Below, piece after piece: positions 23,230 through 34,881 of a DNA stretch of 64,000 nucleotides. The DNA is from Astrothelium macrocarpum (Eukaryota > Ascomycota > Dothideomycetes > Trypetheliales > Trypetheliaceae). The notes beneath the pieces were generated by a model. That model saw nothing but the letters and a program-made list of their open reading frames with translations, was not told the origin of the DNA and did no database searches. How positions within the stretch are numbered: the first letter of the stretch is position 1; each line of letters starts with the position of its first letter. The DNA is taken from positions 310,001-374,000 of the forward strand of contig JAGEMR010000019.1 of NCBI GenBank assembly GCA_021030915.1, read 5' to 3'. The position numbers and the translations under genes were made by a program.

Positions 23230-25023
23230 ATGGCCTCATCCACAATTCCTCTGACAGACATCAGCGCTGCCATCGAAAAGCCCCATCCAAACTTGACAAA
23301 AGAGAGCTCTGGGCAATCATCAAGAAACCTCAAGAGGACTCGAGATGGCATTCACCTCCTTATTCCACAGCCTTCCGATGATCCCAGAGATCCACTGGTG
23401 AGTTCCACAATCAGCGCATCAGGTCATTCTTGTTGCTAACAGATATGGCTATTGCAGAACTGGTCTTCTATGAAGAGGTGGGCGATGCTATTGATATGGT
23501 GTCTTGCTTCTTTCAACGGAGCCGCTGCACCGATTGCCAATGAATTGGTAGGAGATTTCATCTGATGGAGATTCAATACTGAATTCGTGGAAGGGCTATT
23601 TTGTTCAGGCACCGGTCTACCACAAAACACCAATCCAGATTTCTTATAGTGTTCGTGGTTTCAAGTCATCGTGCGAGACATGTCCTTGCTGATAGTCCAA
23701 AGTTAGCTGCAGCTATTGCAGGCGTAGCTACTGGGCCACTTTTGATCATCCCATTAGCTAGGAAATTTGGTCGTTGCTGGTGCCTCTTGTGGGCTGTGGT
23801 TGTCATTCTCATCACCAGTACATGGTCAGCCCTGATGACGAGCCCAGACGACTACAATGCGTATGTGGTATCACGTCTTTTTGGCGGTCTTGTTGGTGGC
23901 TGCCCTCTCATCTTGGGTTCTGGTGCAATCCTGGAGCTATTCTTCCTACACGAGAGAGGCCGGGCATTTACCCTGTTCCATCTCCTATTCATGCTTGGTG
24001 TCATTGCGGGACCGACTTTCAGTGGCTTCATTGTCAATCACGCTCCATGGCCAGTTCAGTTCTGGTGGACCGTTGGTCTTTCCGGCGCTTGCATTGTTTT
24101 GATCATCTTCTTCGTGGAGGACACTGCGTGGCCAAGAGAGAGCAATGATTCTGAAGCTGATACAAAGATACCTGAGAGGGAATCGATGTTAAGTAGACGC
24201 TTCAATACTTATATTTTGGGACGCGTGCTTCGGAAAACGTCGTGGGTTAATGTGGTATGCCTTGAGAAATCCTTCTGTATTCGGAAATCACTGACTCCGA
24301 TAATAGGTCAAGCACTTTTGCAACGAACTAGTCATTGGTATTTGTCCAATCACACTCATCATTGGTCTGTTCACTCTCGTCAGTTTCGGTTACGCAGCGA
24401 TGATGAACACTCTACTTCCCATTGTTCTTCAAAACCCGGTAGAGCAAAACGGGTATGGCTTTACTCCCCAGCAGAACGCAGCCTTTCTTTTTAGCTTCTG
24501 GTTTGGTCTCTTCGGGGCCCAAGCTTATGGTCACTTTGTATCGGATCGTCTCCCATTCTATCTCGCAAAAAGGAGCGGTGGTGTCTGGATTCCAGAATAT
24601 CGCCTTCACTGTCTGTGGGCTCCAGTTCTAGTACTCATTATTGGACTGGGAATCCTTGGTGCTGGCCTCAAATATCATTTACACTACATGGTGATTGCTT
24701 TATCGGCCTTCCTAATATGGGGATCGGCAATCGCTACCGTACCAGTCTGCGTCACGTATGTATGCGAATGCTTCACGAACCACTCATCAGAAGTAAGCGC
24801 GGCGATGAACTTTTACAGGCTATCGTGGGGCCTCACTACACCTTTCTATTTTGACGCGTGGATTGCACAGGTCGGCATAGGTTGGGTATTTGGTATTGGC
24901 GCATTCTTGACTCTAATATTATTTTGTCTGGTGATTTTTGCCATTTTCAATGGCCACAAAATCCGTACATTGACGCCGAGAGATCTGCGTCGCGACGAGG
25001 AAGGCGAGAAGGTCATGGACTAG
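23230..25023 (+). CDS. MFS transporter (DHA-type drug:H+ antiporter-like)
   Basis: Major facilitator superfamily plasma-membrane transporter. Five exons: 23230-23397, 23458-23547, 23609-23650, 23703-24254 and 24307-25023, all joined in phase 0, giving 522 residues and about 12 membrane helices. The junctions produce the family stretch DPLNWSSMKRWAML and VYHKTPIQISYSLAAAIAG. The third intron uses donor GTTCGT and an AAAG acceptor, the weakest point of the model. The loop after helix 2 (PLARKFGRC) is the MFS signature. The C-terminal half has STP-like helices and a charged tail (RDLRRDEEGEKVMD). It is a multidrug-type transporter by family; the substrate is unknown. A broken methyltransferase follows 120 bp downstream on the same strand. 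Confidence 0.87.
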
Positions 25024-25143
25024 AAGTTTTGAATGAGAGGCGGCGAAGCTCGAAATCTATGATATTGAGGCACTTGTCCTCTTTTAGTAAATATGAAACA
25101 AGAGCTCGGAGGGTTGCTTCCGCAATGCGTTCCCTTGAGTGAA

Positions 25144-25879
25144 ATGAAGCAGAGGATGGATTTCGCCGTTGCTGATGTGGGAACTAAGACAGGGTGAGTG
25201 ATTATCACTGACTGTCAACATCATTCTTGTCGGTCAATTGATAATAACACAACTGTAGGATAGGGCTCTTAGAGATGTCTCAAGAGGTTCCTTCGCATGC
25301 CATGATGTATGGATATGACATCTCAAGCTACCAATTCGTCCGTCCCAATGGTTGCCTTCGAATGTGAGGCTTAGAATCCATGACATCAAGCAGCCGTTTC
25401 CAAGTGAGTTTCAGCACAAGTATGATATTGTTCACTTGAGTCTTTTGTGTTTTGCCTTTCATGTGGATGAGGTTCCAAAAGTCATCGCAAATCTGAGGAC
25501 TGTGTTCACGCCTGGCTGTTACCTAGTCTGGGCGGATCGCTACTCTGCCTTACAGTATACCAAGCTCGTAACAGTAAGAGAAGATGTATCGGCTTGGACC
25601 AGACTCAGACAGTTTGCCGACAACAGTAATCCAACGGTTCAGCAGTGGGTCCCGAGGATAGAGACATTTTCGCAAGTGGGAGGTTTCACCGACATTACTG
25701 CGGTTTCCAAAAGCCATGACCAAGAGTGGGCTTTCACTTGGAACAATCTGACACTGGGGGCGTTGGATGACTGGAGTTCGTCTATCGATGGCGGACAGAA
25801 AAGACGATGTTTCGTTGAGTGGCTGGAAGAGGCGTATGAGGAGAACCTACGAAGTTACAAATATACATGGAAACTCTAG
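25144..25879 (+). pseudogene. Broken SAM-dependent methyltransferase (LaeA/UMTA-like)
   Basis: Class I methyltransferase remnant. The SAM-binding motif I is recognisable as VADVGTKTGIGLLEM across an intron (25194-25258), where the family has DVGTGTGIW, so key residues are altered. YGYDISSYQFVRPN follows. There the frame breaks: one base is missing at about 25349, where the family has Asn-Trp, and the continuation (LPSNVRLRIHDIKQPFP, then YDIVHLSLLCFAF) is open in another frame to 25879. The roughly 100 residues normally upstream of motif I are absent, because the transporter stop at 25023 leaves almost no room. Truncation plus frameshift plus motif decay make a functional product unlikely. 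Confidence 0.72.
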
Positions 25880-26572
25880 GTACTTATCGGTCGGTTCGCA
25901 GGTTTCGGGCTTTTGTAGCACTGGAACTATCCAATGCGAGATGCCTTATTCCTGAAAACCGAATCTTTGAGACTGTCCACAATGGTTTCAAGAGCAGACC
26001 TTCGACTGAGTGTGGGCACACCATTTGATAAAATCTTGTGTGATCGTTGAAAATTTGATTTCCTTCCCATGATGCTGGTAATGCAGATGTAGTGATTCCG
26101 GAAAGTGGTAGCTGATTGCGCTCATCAACCTGATGGAATTGCGTTCGATATTAGCTTCAGAGCTTGGCACGCATCAACTCGTCGAGTGGTCCTTGTCCAT
26201 TTCCTACTCTCAGATGAGTGCGAGGGCAAGGGGATGTTTCTCACAAGCAGACTGCCTACTGAAGGTAATGTAACAGGGCTTAAGAAAAGAAAATCGAGCT
26301 GAAAAGGGGTAAGATAACTTTTGGGTTAGCGTCCACAAACGTAAACGCGTCGCGACTTTTTGCGCGGGGTCAAATTCGGAAACCGGCCGGTCGTAGGCCA
26401 ACCCCTCTCCTGTCGTCCTCATGCTGTTACTGTACGGAGGTACTGGTAGGGTACATCATCTGCAAACCATTAGTGCAATGTGTAACATCATTGAGCTGAT
26501 ATCCCTAACCGTAAGTTGCAAAGTCTTCTCTCTTTGGCGTTGAGCCGCCATTCCTCATCATTGTTTTTCAAA
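25880..26572. promoter_or_regulatory. Intergenic, promoter of MmgE/PrpD gene
   Basis: Short ORFs only; no gene supported. Probably the promoter and leader of the downstream gene. Confidence 0.4.
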
Positions 26573-28033
26573 ATGACTTCGAATGGTGCTTCGGTCAATG
26601 GTGCTTCGGTCAATGGTGCTTTGAGCGTCTCTTCAAAATTGAATGAATCGGACGCAGCAGAGATACCCGTGACGAGGCTTTTCGCCGACTTCGTTGCCAA
26701 CGTAGATACTGGCGTGCTCAATTCGACGTTGCGAGCAAAATTGAAAGAAGTCATCATCGATTATATCGGGGTGACTGCTGCAGCGGGCTACAGCGTTGAC
26801 TCGACTCCTCCTATCTACAATGCTGTGCTTGCCCTCGGAGGCGCGAACGGTTCCAGTACCGCCATTACCAAGGGCAAGAAATTCACGCCGCAGTACGCAG
26901 GATTTCTCAACGCCACTTTCGGGCACTCCATGGATTTCGATGACACTTATGCACCTGGCACCCTGCATGCCGGCGTCACTGCAATCTCGGCCGCATTGGC
27001 TCAAGCAGAGCTTTTGGGTACGCCGTCTACGAGTGAGCGGTTCTTGCTCGCAGTAGCTGTTGGTTACGAGGTCACATGCCGCCTAGGAAGAGAGCTTGGT
27101 TATGAAGCATATTCCCAAGGCATGCACAATACCGCAACTGCAGGCATTTTTGGATCAGTTGCAGCCATATCGGTTTTGAGGAGGTTTTCTCCAAGAACCA
27201 TTGAAATGGCTTTCGGGTTTGCCGGGTCCAAAGCTGCTGGATCCATGCAATATTTGGACAATGGTAGCCATAACAAGCGACTTCATGCCGGATTTGCAGT
27301 TCACGACGCTTTTACGTGTGTTGCTTTGGCTGAGTCAGGGGCCCTTGGCGCTACTAGGATCATTGAGGGCAAATTTGGTTTCCTCAACGCTTACAGTCCA
27401 AATCCAAATAAAGATCTGAGAAGATTGACCAATGGACTTGGAATGCAGTGGGAATGGCAAGCATCCGCGCTCAAACCTTACCCTGCCTGTCGAATGACGC
27501 ATGGCTTCATTGAGATGGCCGGAGACATTGCAAGTAGCAGTACCAAGGAAGTCAAGAGCATGACATGTGCACTAAGTCCGTCGAATTTCAGTGTTGTAGG
27601 TCAGCGTACACCTAACAAATTGCATCCGGAGAACATTGTAGATGCCCAGTTTTCCGCTTACTTCCAGACCGCGAATGCCTGGATATACGGATCAAATACC
27701 GGTGCTGCCGCTTATGACAAGCTGAGTGACCCTAAGATCCATGCCCTCTGCGACAGAATTACTTGCATCGAAGACTCATCAATCAAGGGCTTCGGATCTT
27801 ATCTTGAAATTGAGTTTGTGGATGGGTCAAAGACAAAGCAGGATATGCCATTTCCACTCGGTGAAGTTGAGCATCCATACACCAGAGATCGAGTAAATGA
27901 AAAATTCTTCAGCCTAGCCACGCAAGTTTACGGAGAAGATTCCATACGAATCAGGGATATGGTCGACAATATAGAAAAGCATACTGTGGCTGAACTATTG
28001 GACATCCTTGGAAAGGATGTTGGCATGTTTTAG
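26573..28033 (+). CDS. MmgE/PrpD family protein (2-methylcitrate dehydratase / cis-aconitate decarboxylase-like)
   Basis: Single-exon, 486 residues. The ATG at 26573 is the first in frame. MmgE/PrpD enzymes dehydrate 2-methylcitrate or decarboxylate cis-aconitate to itaconate. The all-helical N-terminal domain has the active-site block GHSMDFDDTYAPGTLHAG, with the DFDDT and His residues of the family, and SAIL-type helices follow. A conserved LKPYPACRMTHGFIE stretch lies near residue 300. Length is normal (450-510). The first 20 residues contain a tiny repeated motif (NGASV), matching a 15-bp DNA repeat. No clear mitochondrial targeting peptide is seen, so it is probably a specialised paralogue rather than the mitochondrial PrpD. 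It converges on the lyase gene with only 45 bp between stop codons. Exact substrate unknown. Confidence 0.88.
   Translation: MTSNGASVNGASVNGALSVSSKLNESDAAEIPVTRLFADFVANVDTGVLNSTLRAKLKEVIIDYIGVTAAAGYSVDSTPPIYNAVLALGGANGSSTAITKGKKFTPQYAGFLNATFGHSMDFDDTYAPGTLHAGVTAISAALAQAELLGTPSTSERFLLAVAVGYEVTCRLGRELGYEAYSQGMHNTATAGIFGSVAAISVLRRFSPRTIEMAFGFAGSKAAGSMQYLDNGSHNKRLHAGFAVHDAFTCVALAESGALGATRIIEGKFGFLNAYSPNPNKDLRRLTNGLGMQWEWQASALKPYPACRMTHGFIEMAGDIASSSTKEVKSMTCALSPSNFSVVGQRTPNKLHPENIVDAQFSAYFQTANAWIYGSNTGAAAYDKLSDPKIHALCDRITCIEDSSIKGFGSYLEIEFVDGSKTKQDMPFPLGEVEHPYTRDRVNEKFFSLATQVYGEDSIRIRDMVDNIEKHTVAELLDILGKDVGMF
26582..26620 (+). repeat. 15-bp coding tandem repeat
   Basis: The unit AATGGTGCTTCGGTC occurs twice exactly (26582-26596, 26597-26611), followed by a diverged third copy. 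It encodes NGASV-NGASV-NGALS at the N-terminus of the MmgE/PrpD-like protein. Confidence 0.9.
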
Positions 28034-28078
28034 ACTATCTGTGGATCTGGTATAGAAGCTCACGCTTATGATTGGCGT

Positions 28079-29079
28079 TTACACATCAGTGTATGCTTTC
28101 CCACCAGCCTTTTTATCGAACTCGATGCATTCCTGAAGTCCGCAAAGATTGAACCCGTCCTTTATGCCAGATGTTGTCAGAGGCTGTCTTCCTCCGCTCT
28201 TCAGCTTTCCAAGAGCATCCTTCATTCCTACAATCGCCCCTTCAAAAGCCGTTGCAGGGAAAATCATAATGCGAAATCCCATTTCTCGTGCTTCGTCTAC
28301 AGTAATCTCCGGGGTCACTCCATTTGATACCATGTTCAGCAGACATGGCGTATTACCCATACGACGAATCACTTCTGCAGCCTCTTCCTTCGTCTTCAAC
28401 GCTTCTGGAAAAGCAACATCTGCCCCAATCTCTACAGCCCCTTTCAGACGTTCGTAAGCCTCCTCAAATCCAAGCCCTTGCCTTGCGTCAGTTCGCGCGA
28501 TGATCAGAATATCCAACCCAAGATCATTTCTGACGTTTACGGCGGCGCGAATGCGACTGTAAAACACCTCGCGGTCAACGAGCTGCTTCCCTTGCAGATG
28601 ACCGCACCGCTTCTCTTGGACCTGGTCTTCCAGATGCAGCGCCGCAACTCCGGCACGTGCGTACTTTGCTACAGTGCGGGCGACGGCGATCGGACCGCCG
28701 TAGCCTGTGTCTGCATCTGCAATCAGAGGTACGGAAGGGACGAGATTGGCGAGCATGTCAGCCTGCTCGACCATGTCATTTTGCGTGGCGAGTCCGAGAT
28801 CTGCCCATCCAAGGCGTGACATGGATGTGCCGGCACCAGTCTAGAGCACGGGACGGAAATAAACTTAGCTAGAGGGAACTTGGGATTCTGTAAGAGTTTC
28901 CAGAGACGAGGGGATGGCGTTCTTACCATGTAGAGAGTCTCAAATCCCATGGACAGGACAATACGTGCAGAAATGCCATCATAGACCCCTGGTGCAACAA
29001 TCAGGTTGGACTTATCCTGGAGCATGGCTCTGAGTTTGCAAGCGGCACTTTGCCGTTGAATATGATTAAAGGATTCCAT
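28079..29079 (-). CDS. Isocitrate lyase/PEP mutase family protein (2-methylisocitrate lyase-like)
   Basis: TIM-barrel carbon-carbon lyase or hydrolase of the ICL/PEPM superfamily. Exon 1 is 29079-28927 and exon 2 is 28840-28079 (86-bp intron); 304 residues. The junction yields the conserved LYMTGAGTSMSRLGWADLG. The metal-binding DADTGYGG and the catalytic loop EKRCGHLQGK (K-R-C-G-H) are intact, as is IIARTDAR, so it should be an active lyase rather than a decayed one. Size fits 2-methylisocitrate lyase or oxaloacetate hydrolase-like members rather than the 500-residue isocitrate lyase. Facing the MmgE/PrpD-like gene tail to tail, it could act on that enzyme's product: dehydration/rehydration, then cleavage to pyruvate or glyoxylate plus an acid. 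That pathway link is an inference. Confidence 0.88.
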
Positions 29080-30988
29080 CTCAATCCCAAAAAACTCGAG
29101 CCAGTCTTTTTCCGTAATTATCTTATGCTAATAATTTAGCAGAAATACTGGAAATTTTTATTAGGATTTATGAGTTCAAGCCCTTATAACAAAAGTTTCA
29201 TAGGTAATGGCCCAATGAGGGTTTCATTCATGCTTGTGTACAGTCTATGGCTTTCAAGTTGACATTGTGCGAAGTGGGCTGTCCTCTTTCAGGAAGGTAA
29301 CGGCATATGATTTAGGCTCCCATAACAATCCAGTGGTCTGCATTGGGCTAGAGACCCGCAAGGAACAATGATATCATTCAAACTTGTACCTCACGACCGC
29401 GTGGTTAGAGCCTCCGGCGATGTCCCCACGTCTCCATGGGACAAGATGTGCGCCTGAGTAAGCAAAGGAAGCACGGGCCGTATTGCTTGCCCTCATTTCT
29501 CACGTACCAAATCAAGAATCATCTTACCTAGTCATCTATCTCCCCATCGCTGCTGGCTTGCAATAATCATCATACTGCTACATGGCATTCCTTTCCTAGC
29601 CCACATGATAGGTTCGTGGAGCTTTGGCTTTCGATAGTGGTTGACGCAATCATAGCGGCGAGCTCGCGCCCTTCGCGTCAAGGACTCAAAGCAGGTAACG
29701 ATATTCGTAGACTGGTTTGTATCCGCCTATTTCATTGATCTGACATCCGTAACTAGATATAAGTGTATCTGTTGACCTCTTCTTCCCCCCCGCATCCACG
29801 CCGGGTCGTCAGGCGCGCAACCTAATCAACACTGGTATCCGCTATTATTCTAAGAATGGGACACGCAAAGGCATTCCCTCTGAGCTCAAGAGGAGCAAAA
29901 AAAAGGTCACAATGACTGGCTAAGGCTTAAGAGCGATGTTTTGACTGAATGGGGAAATACACCTAACCTAGATGAACTCAAGAAGGCCATTTCAGCTCTT
30001 AGGTGTAAGGCAGAATTCTCTTAACGAGGAGATGGCAGGACCGATTCTGTCCCTGCATCTACAATCACTAGTCAGTGGTCTTGTAGAGTACCAAAGCTGA
30101 ATGCGGGCTTTTTCATTAACATCTGGTCCAGTCTCTTGTACGATCTCTTACTCGTCTATCAGCGAATCGATCGATGACGTTCGACCAATTGTTGGCTTAA
30201 GTAGTACTTCATCAACCACGAGTACTCTCACTACTACCCACACCATCGTTGATAGTTATGTAAACAGCACCTGTCGTCTGGTTACGTGTGTAATGATTTT
30301 CAAGCTTGCGTGGACGGAAGCGAGTCCAATGGCAATGATTCGACCTCGTACTTAATGGTTTCAATAAACACCCCCGCCCCAAAACCTTAGGTCACGTAAA
30401 TGAGGGTCGAAATGGCACATGGGTGTTTGTCTATGTGGAGCAGGGTGTGCACCTGTCCAACAGTCTTCAGATTGAAAGAATAGACAACGGATCGAGATCT
30501 GCCTCTCAAACAGCTTTTGGAGCCGAGCAGATGCTGAAGATGGATTGACGCTTCTCGTGATCTAAGGAATTCATTGAGAAATAGGGACGGAACTGTTACG
30601 TATGTTTGGCATTTTGATCAATAGTATCGATAGAATCATTACCGCCTAACCCTGAGCTTGCAACAGCCCTGGCATGACGACGATTGAGTCGCGATGGCGC
30701 GAGAATTGGTTTTGGGATAAAATTTCGCACTAGTCTGTAATAGGATACTTCATGCGGACATCTCTCCATCTATCATTGGTTCTGCGTCTTCCCCTCAATG
30801 GAGCCTTATCTCGAAACCTTGGTTAATGCAGAGAACATGATGACAATGCTTTATTAAAAGCAAATGTCGAGCGATTGAATAAGATGGGTTGTTGCGCCTT
30901 AAAAGCTCTGCCTTTGGTGGCATGGGGAATTGAGTGCTCGATGCAGACTTACATATTCCAATAGCCAGAGCACGTCTCGACACTTAAC
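29080..30988. other. Gene-poor spacer, 1.9 kb
   Basis: No coherent ORF in any frame. Compositionally mixed with short fragments only. It contains the divergent promoters of the lyase and monooxygenase genes at its ends; the middle (29380-30600) may be old decayed DNA. Nothing identifiable. Confidence 0.4.
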
Positions 30989-32936
30989 ATGCCACAAGAA
31001 TCTCATCTTCAACACGGCTTTCCCGAGGATGCCGATCACGGTACTCATACAACTTCTGGTCAAATCAACGGGTTCAATGGTAATTATCTTCAAGACCATA
31101 TGGCCAAGTTCGAAAAGAATGCGAATATAGAGAATGGAGCCTTTGTGTTGGAAGAGCACGCAATAGATACAACGCCTGATTTGAAGGTCCTTTGAAACCG
31201 TTCGGGTGTCGCTGAGCATTTCTGACTCAATTCGCAAAACAGGTTGCAGTCATTGGTGCAGGGATATCTGGTGTTTCTGCAGCAATTCTCTTGCTCGCCA
31301 AGGTCCCAGGCATACAGCTTACTGTGATCGAGAAAAATGCGGATGTGGTAAGCTCGAGCTTTATCTCCTGGTATCAATAGCTAAACAAATCCCTTTCTGA
31401 TAGGGAGGGACCTGGTTTGAAAATAATTATCCTGGAGTCCGATGTGACATTCCTGCTCATGTGTACCAATCAACCTTTGAGCCAAATACTCAATGGACAG
31501 AGGAGTATGCCCAGGGAAAAGAGATAAGGGACTATTGGCAGCGTGTTGCGAGTAAATACGAAATATACAAGTATCTTCGTCTTGAGACAAAGGTGGTCAC
31601 GGCAGATTGGAAAGAGGGCATTGCGCAATGGACCCTTACATTGGATGACCTGAAGACTGGCTCACGATACGAAGAGAATTTTGACGTGATCGTCACGGCT
31701 ATCGGTAGATTTAATGAATGGAAACTCCCCGTCTATCCAGGAATCGAAAAATTTACTGGACATCTGCGCCATGCAAGCAATTGGGACCAATCCTTTGACC
31801 CTAAAGGAAAAACTGTTGCGGTGATAGGCAATGGAGCAAGTGGCTTGCAAGTCGTGCCTAATCTACAGAAGGTGGTAAAGCGACTTGACCACTACGCAAG
31901 AAGTCCCACATGGATTGCTGGGTCCTTTGCTGGAGAAGGTGAAGGGAGGAAATTAGAACCAATATGTTTCCCTGAGGAGCAATTGAAGAGTTTTGAAGAT
32001 TCAGACACGTATCTGAAGTTCCGTCGAGAATTAGAGGCCAAATTTTTCCGAAGATTCAAGACTATCTTCAGAGGTTCAGATGCTAACGAAGAGCTAAGGC
32101 AACAATTCACCACTGGGATGGCCGACAGATTAAAGCGGAAACCCGAATTGCTTGAATATATTCTACCGAACTTCTCTCCAAATTGCAGACGACTTACACC
32201 TGGGCCTGGATACCTAGAGGCCTTGCTTGAAGACAATGTCGACTTCATCCCAACGCCCATCAAGGAGCTTACCAAAGACGGCATCATGACGCTAGACGAT
32301 GTTGAGCGAAAAGTAGATGCAGTCATCTGCTGCACGGGCGCAAACATTGACATGCTTCCCCCTTTTACCATTACGGGCAAAGTCAACACCCTTCAGGAAG
32401 CCTGGAAACCAGACCCATATACATATCTTGGAGTTGCAACACCATCCTTCCCCAACCTTCTTTTCATCCAAGGACCTAATGGCACAGGCGTCTCTGGCAC
32501 TGTACCAAATCAGATTGAAACTCAAGTCACCTATATTGCTCAGCTATTGAGGAAGGTCAAGCAACAGGGCATCAGAACCTTTGATCCATTGAAGGAGGCA
32601 GCAGATGACTTTGTTACATATAGTGACGCGTTCTTTGCGCGAACTGTCTGGACGGACGGATGCAGATCGTGGGCAAATAGCGGAAGACCGGGAGGAAGAA
32701 TCCACGGTCATTGGCCCGGAAGCGCATCCCATCTCAACATTGTACGCCGAAGTCCGAGGTGGGAAGATTGGGAATGGACATATCGGTCAAGAAGCGGGAA
32801 TCGGTTCGCGTACTTTGGAAATGGCTGGACAATGAAAGAAATGAAAGATAGCGAAGATTCGGACCTCGTGCAATATCTGCAGCGACGAGATGCTATCGAT
32901 CTTAGAATCTACCACGAAGAGTGGTTCAGTGTCTAG
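30989..32936 (+). CDS. Baeyer-Villiger-type flavin monooxygenase
   Basis: Class B flavoprotein monooxygenase that uses FAD and NADPH to insert oxygen next to a ketone or to hydroxylate. Exons 30989-31186, 31243-31347 and 31404-32936 give 611 residues. Introns are 56 bp; the first has a weak donor (GTCCTT). The FAD fingerprint VAVIGAGISGVSAAILL is restored at the first junction and GGTWFENNYPGVRCDIPAH at the second. The BVMO fingerprint appears as FTGHLRHASNWD, and the NADPH-binding VIGNGASGLQVVP follows. The C-terminal WANSGRPGGRIHGHWPGSA is typical of fungal BVMO-like enzymes in metabolite clusters. It stands about 1.9 kb from the lyase gene. Substrate not predictable. Confidence 0.92.
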
Positions 32937-33590
32937 CTTTGCACTATGAGACGTAGCATGGTGCGGAGCAAGTCAACCTTTACGTATCTCTAGTTTTTAG
33001 AAAAGATGACCTCAATAGATAGCGATGCGGCTCTTGTATCCCACAGTAAATCTCGTTACCCTGTTACATTTCTTACATTCAGACCAGACCGGAAAAAAAT
33101 CTGAATTGCGTTGATTGAAAATGTTGAGTCTATGGTAAAGAGAGAGAACGACCCTACCATACATATTTCCACTGACGATTGAAGCGAGATGTCATGAACA
33201 AATCGAGAGCCTGTCAGTCCCGCGTGAGAACATCAAAGATCATAAGCGAATCACCCGGGCCGTGTTGTGTGCTAAACTGTGAACGCGTCAAGCGCGTGAA
33301 TGTCTGTGCTTCCCGTTGTGGCACAGCTTGTGACGAAAACAGAACGACCCGCTTATTGAGTTTGATAGAGCCACCTAATTTCGCGACTACGGACTCGTAA
33401 GTAGTCTTCCAATTGCAAACAAATTTTCTGAAGAAGCATGAGCAACACAAGACGATGATCGACGAAACGTTGCTTTTCTTAGTACACAATTTGCTATGGC
33501 TTGCAGGTATGGCATAGAATACTGCCTGGCTTTCAGCCGTAGCTGATGCCTGATCCTGTTCTGTGGATCTGTTGAAGGTAGCAAATTTAA
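32937..33590. other. Intergenic
   Basis: No supported gene. Overlapping ORFs on both strands lack recognisable motifs. The N-terminal part of the following DUF726 remnant may originally have lain here. Confidence 0.35.
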
Positions 33591-34881
33591 GTTCGCGATT
33601 CACCGGACAATTGTATTCGTCTAGGTTTCAAGAACAACTTCCTTGGCGCAGTGTCTTTTTTCTATGAAAAACCGAAATCTGGCAGAGACGGTTCTTCCCA
33701 TGACCAGGACGACGGATCCACACTTGATAGTATCCTCAACACCGCAGAGCTCCGCACCGAGCTTGCCCTCCTTGTTGCCTCGTGTTCTGAGATCATGAGA
33801 CGTGATCTCACGGCGACATTCAATACCCGTGATACTTGGCCTTCAACCCACGACCGGAGTCAAATGCCACTCGCTCATAACGTCGTTGGATATTTCTCCG
33901 AAGAACCTCAGAGCGACGTAAGCACTATTTCCAGAGATGAAAAGCAGAAAATGATGCAAATGGAATCTACAGAGCTGCAAAGTTTGAACCGGGCCGCGAT
34001 CACTTTTTTCGACAAATGACAAATCAGCGTCCTTCGCCGCCTAGGCGAAGTCCTGAGTGTCCGATCAGACGCGGTGCGCAAGGCAAGAGCTATGGCGAGG
34101 GAGAAGGCAGAAGCGAGCGCGAAGGCGGAAAGAGATAAAACGTATCTCGCGTGGGCAGAAGGAGAAGACAAGGATGAAGAAACCCAGACTCAAAAGAACG
34201 AGAGCAAAGTAAATATCTGGGGCTCTTCCGAAGCCGCGCAAACAACACTGAATCAACTCCAATATGAAAAGCGTGTTGTCGTTCTGGACGCACCTTTGCT
34301 GATGCTTCTAAGTCTCGAACGATACACAGTGCATCCACGAGTTCTACTCCAACATATTGCGTCTAGCCTCAAATTCGCTCCAGCTGTGCTAACGACAAAG
34401 GAGTCCAAAGCTGCGGAAATGTCGCTGACAACTGCCGCTACCCCAATGTCTGCAGACGACTCAACGAAGCGCACTGCAGCAAACGATGTAGCCAACAAGC
34501 GTTGGAAAGTGAGTTTGGCAACCTTTGCGGGCGCAGCAGTCATCGGCTTAACAGGCAGACTTGCTGCTCCTCTTTTAGCAGCAGGAGCGGGTGCAGTCAT
34601 GGGAGGCTTGAGACTGGGCGCCATAGCCAGTTTGTTAGGACCGCTGGCAACAAATATGGTCCTTGTGGGTGGCCTGTTTGGCACGTATGGTGGCCGGATG
34701 ACTGGGAATCTGATTGGAAAATTCTGAAAAGGAAGCCGAGGACTTTCGATTAGTTCCACTCAAAGCCCCTCGTCAGGCCATCAACGAAGACGACGTCAAG
34801 AATTCTGGCAAACCTCAGGTGGATGATGAGGAGCTTCAGGAGAGACACAAACTCCGCGTTGGTATCGGTACTTCGGGCTAA
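33591..34881 (+). pseudogene. Truncated DUF726 (TMCO4/Mil1-like) gene
   Basis: Remnant of a membrane alpha/beta-hydrolase-like protein (DUF726; yeast Mil1, animal TMCO4). Recognisable blocks in order: ELALLVASCSEIMRRDLTATF, QMPLAHNVVGYF, a charged linker, LLMLLSLERYTVHPRVLLQ, and the Gly/Ala-rich membrane region ending GGLFGTYGGRMTGNLIGKF. Lesions: an in-frame TGA at 34017-34019 where the family has Trp (FFDKW-type), a one-base shift at about 34722 after which SEKEAEDFRLVPLK continues, and a TAA at 34879-34881 where the family has GxxGWL. The catalytic half is entirely missing. No in-frame ATG was found upstream. The end coincides with the C-terminus of the NLR gene on the other strand, suggesting a rearrangement breakpoint. 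Confidence 0.75.

Noticed and set aside
33214..33603. 129-codon minus-strand ORF next to the DUF726 remnant
   Set aside because: No family resemblance and partly opposite the remnant; treated as chance.
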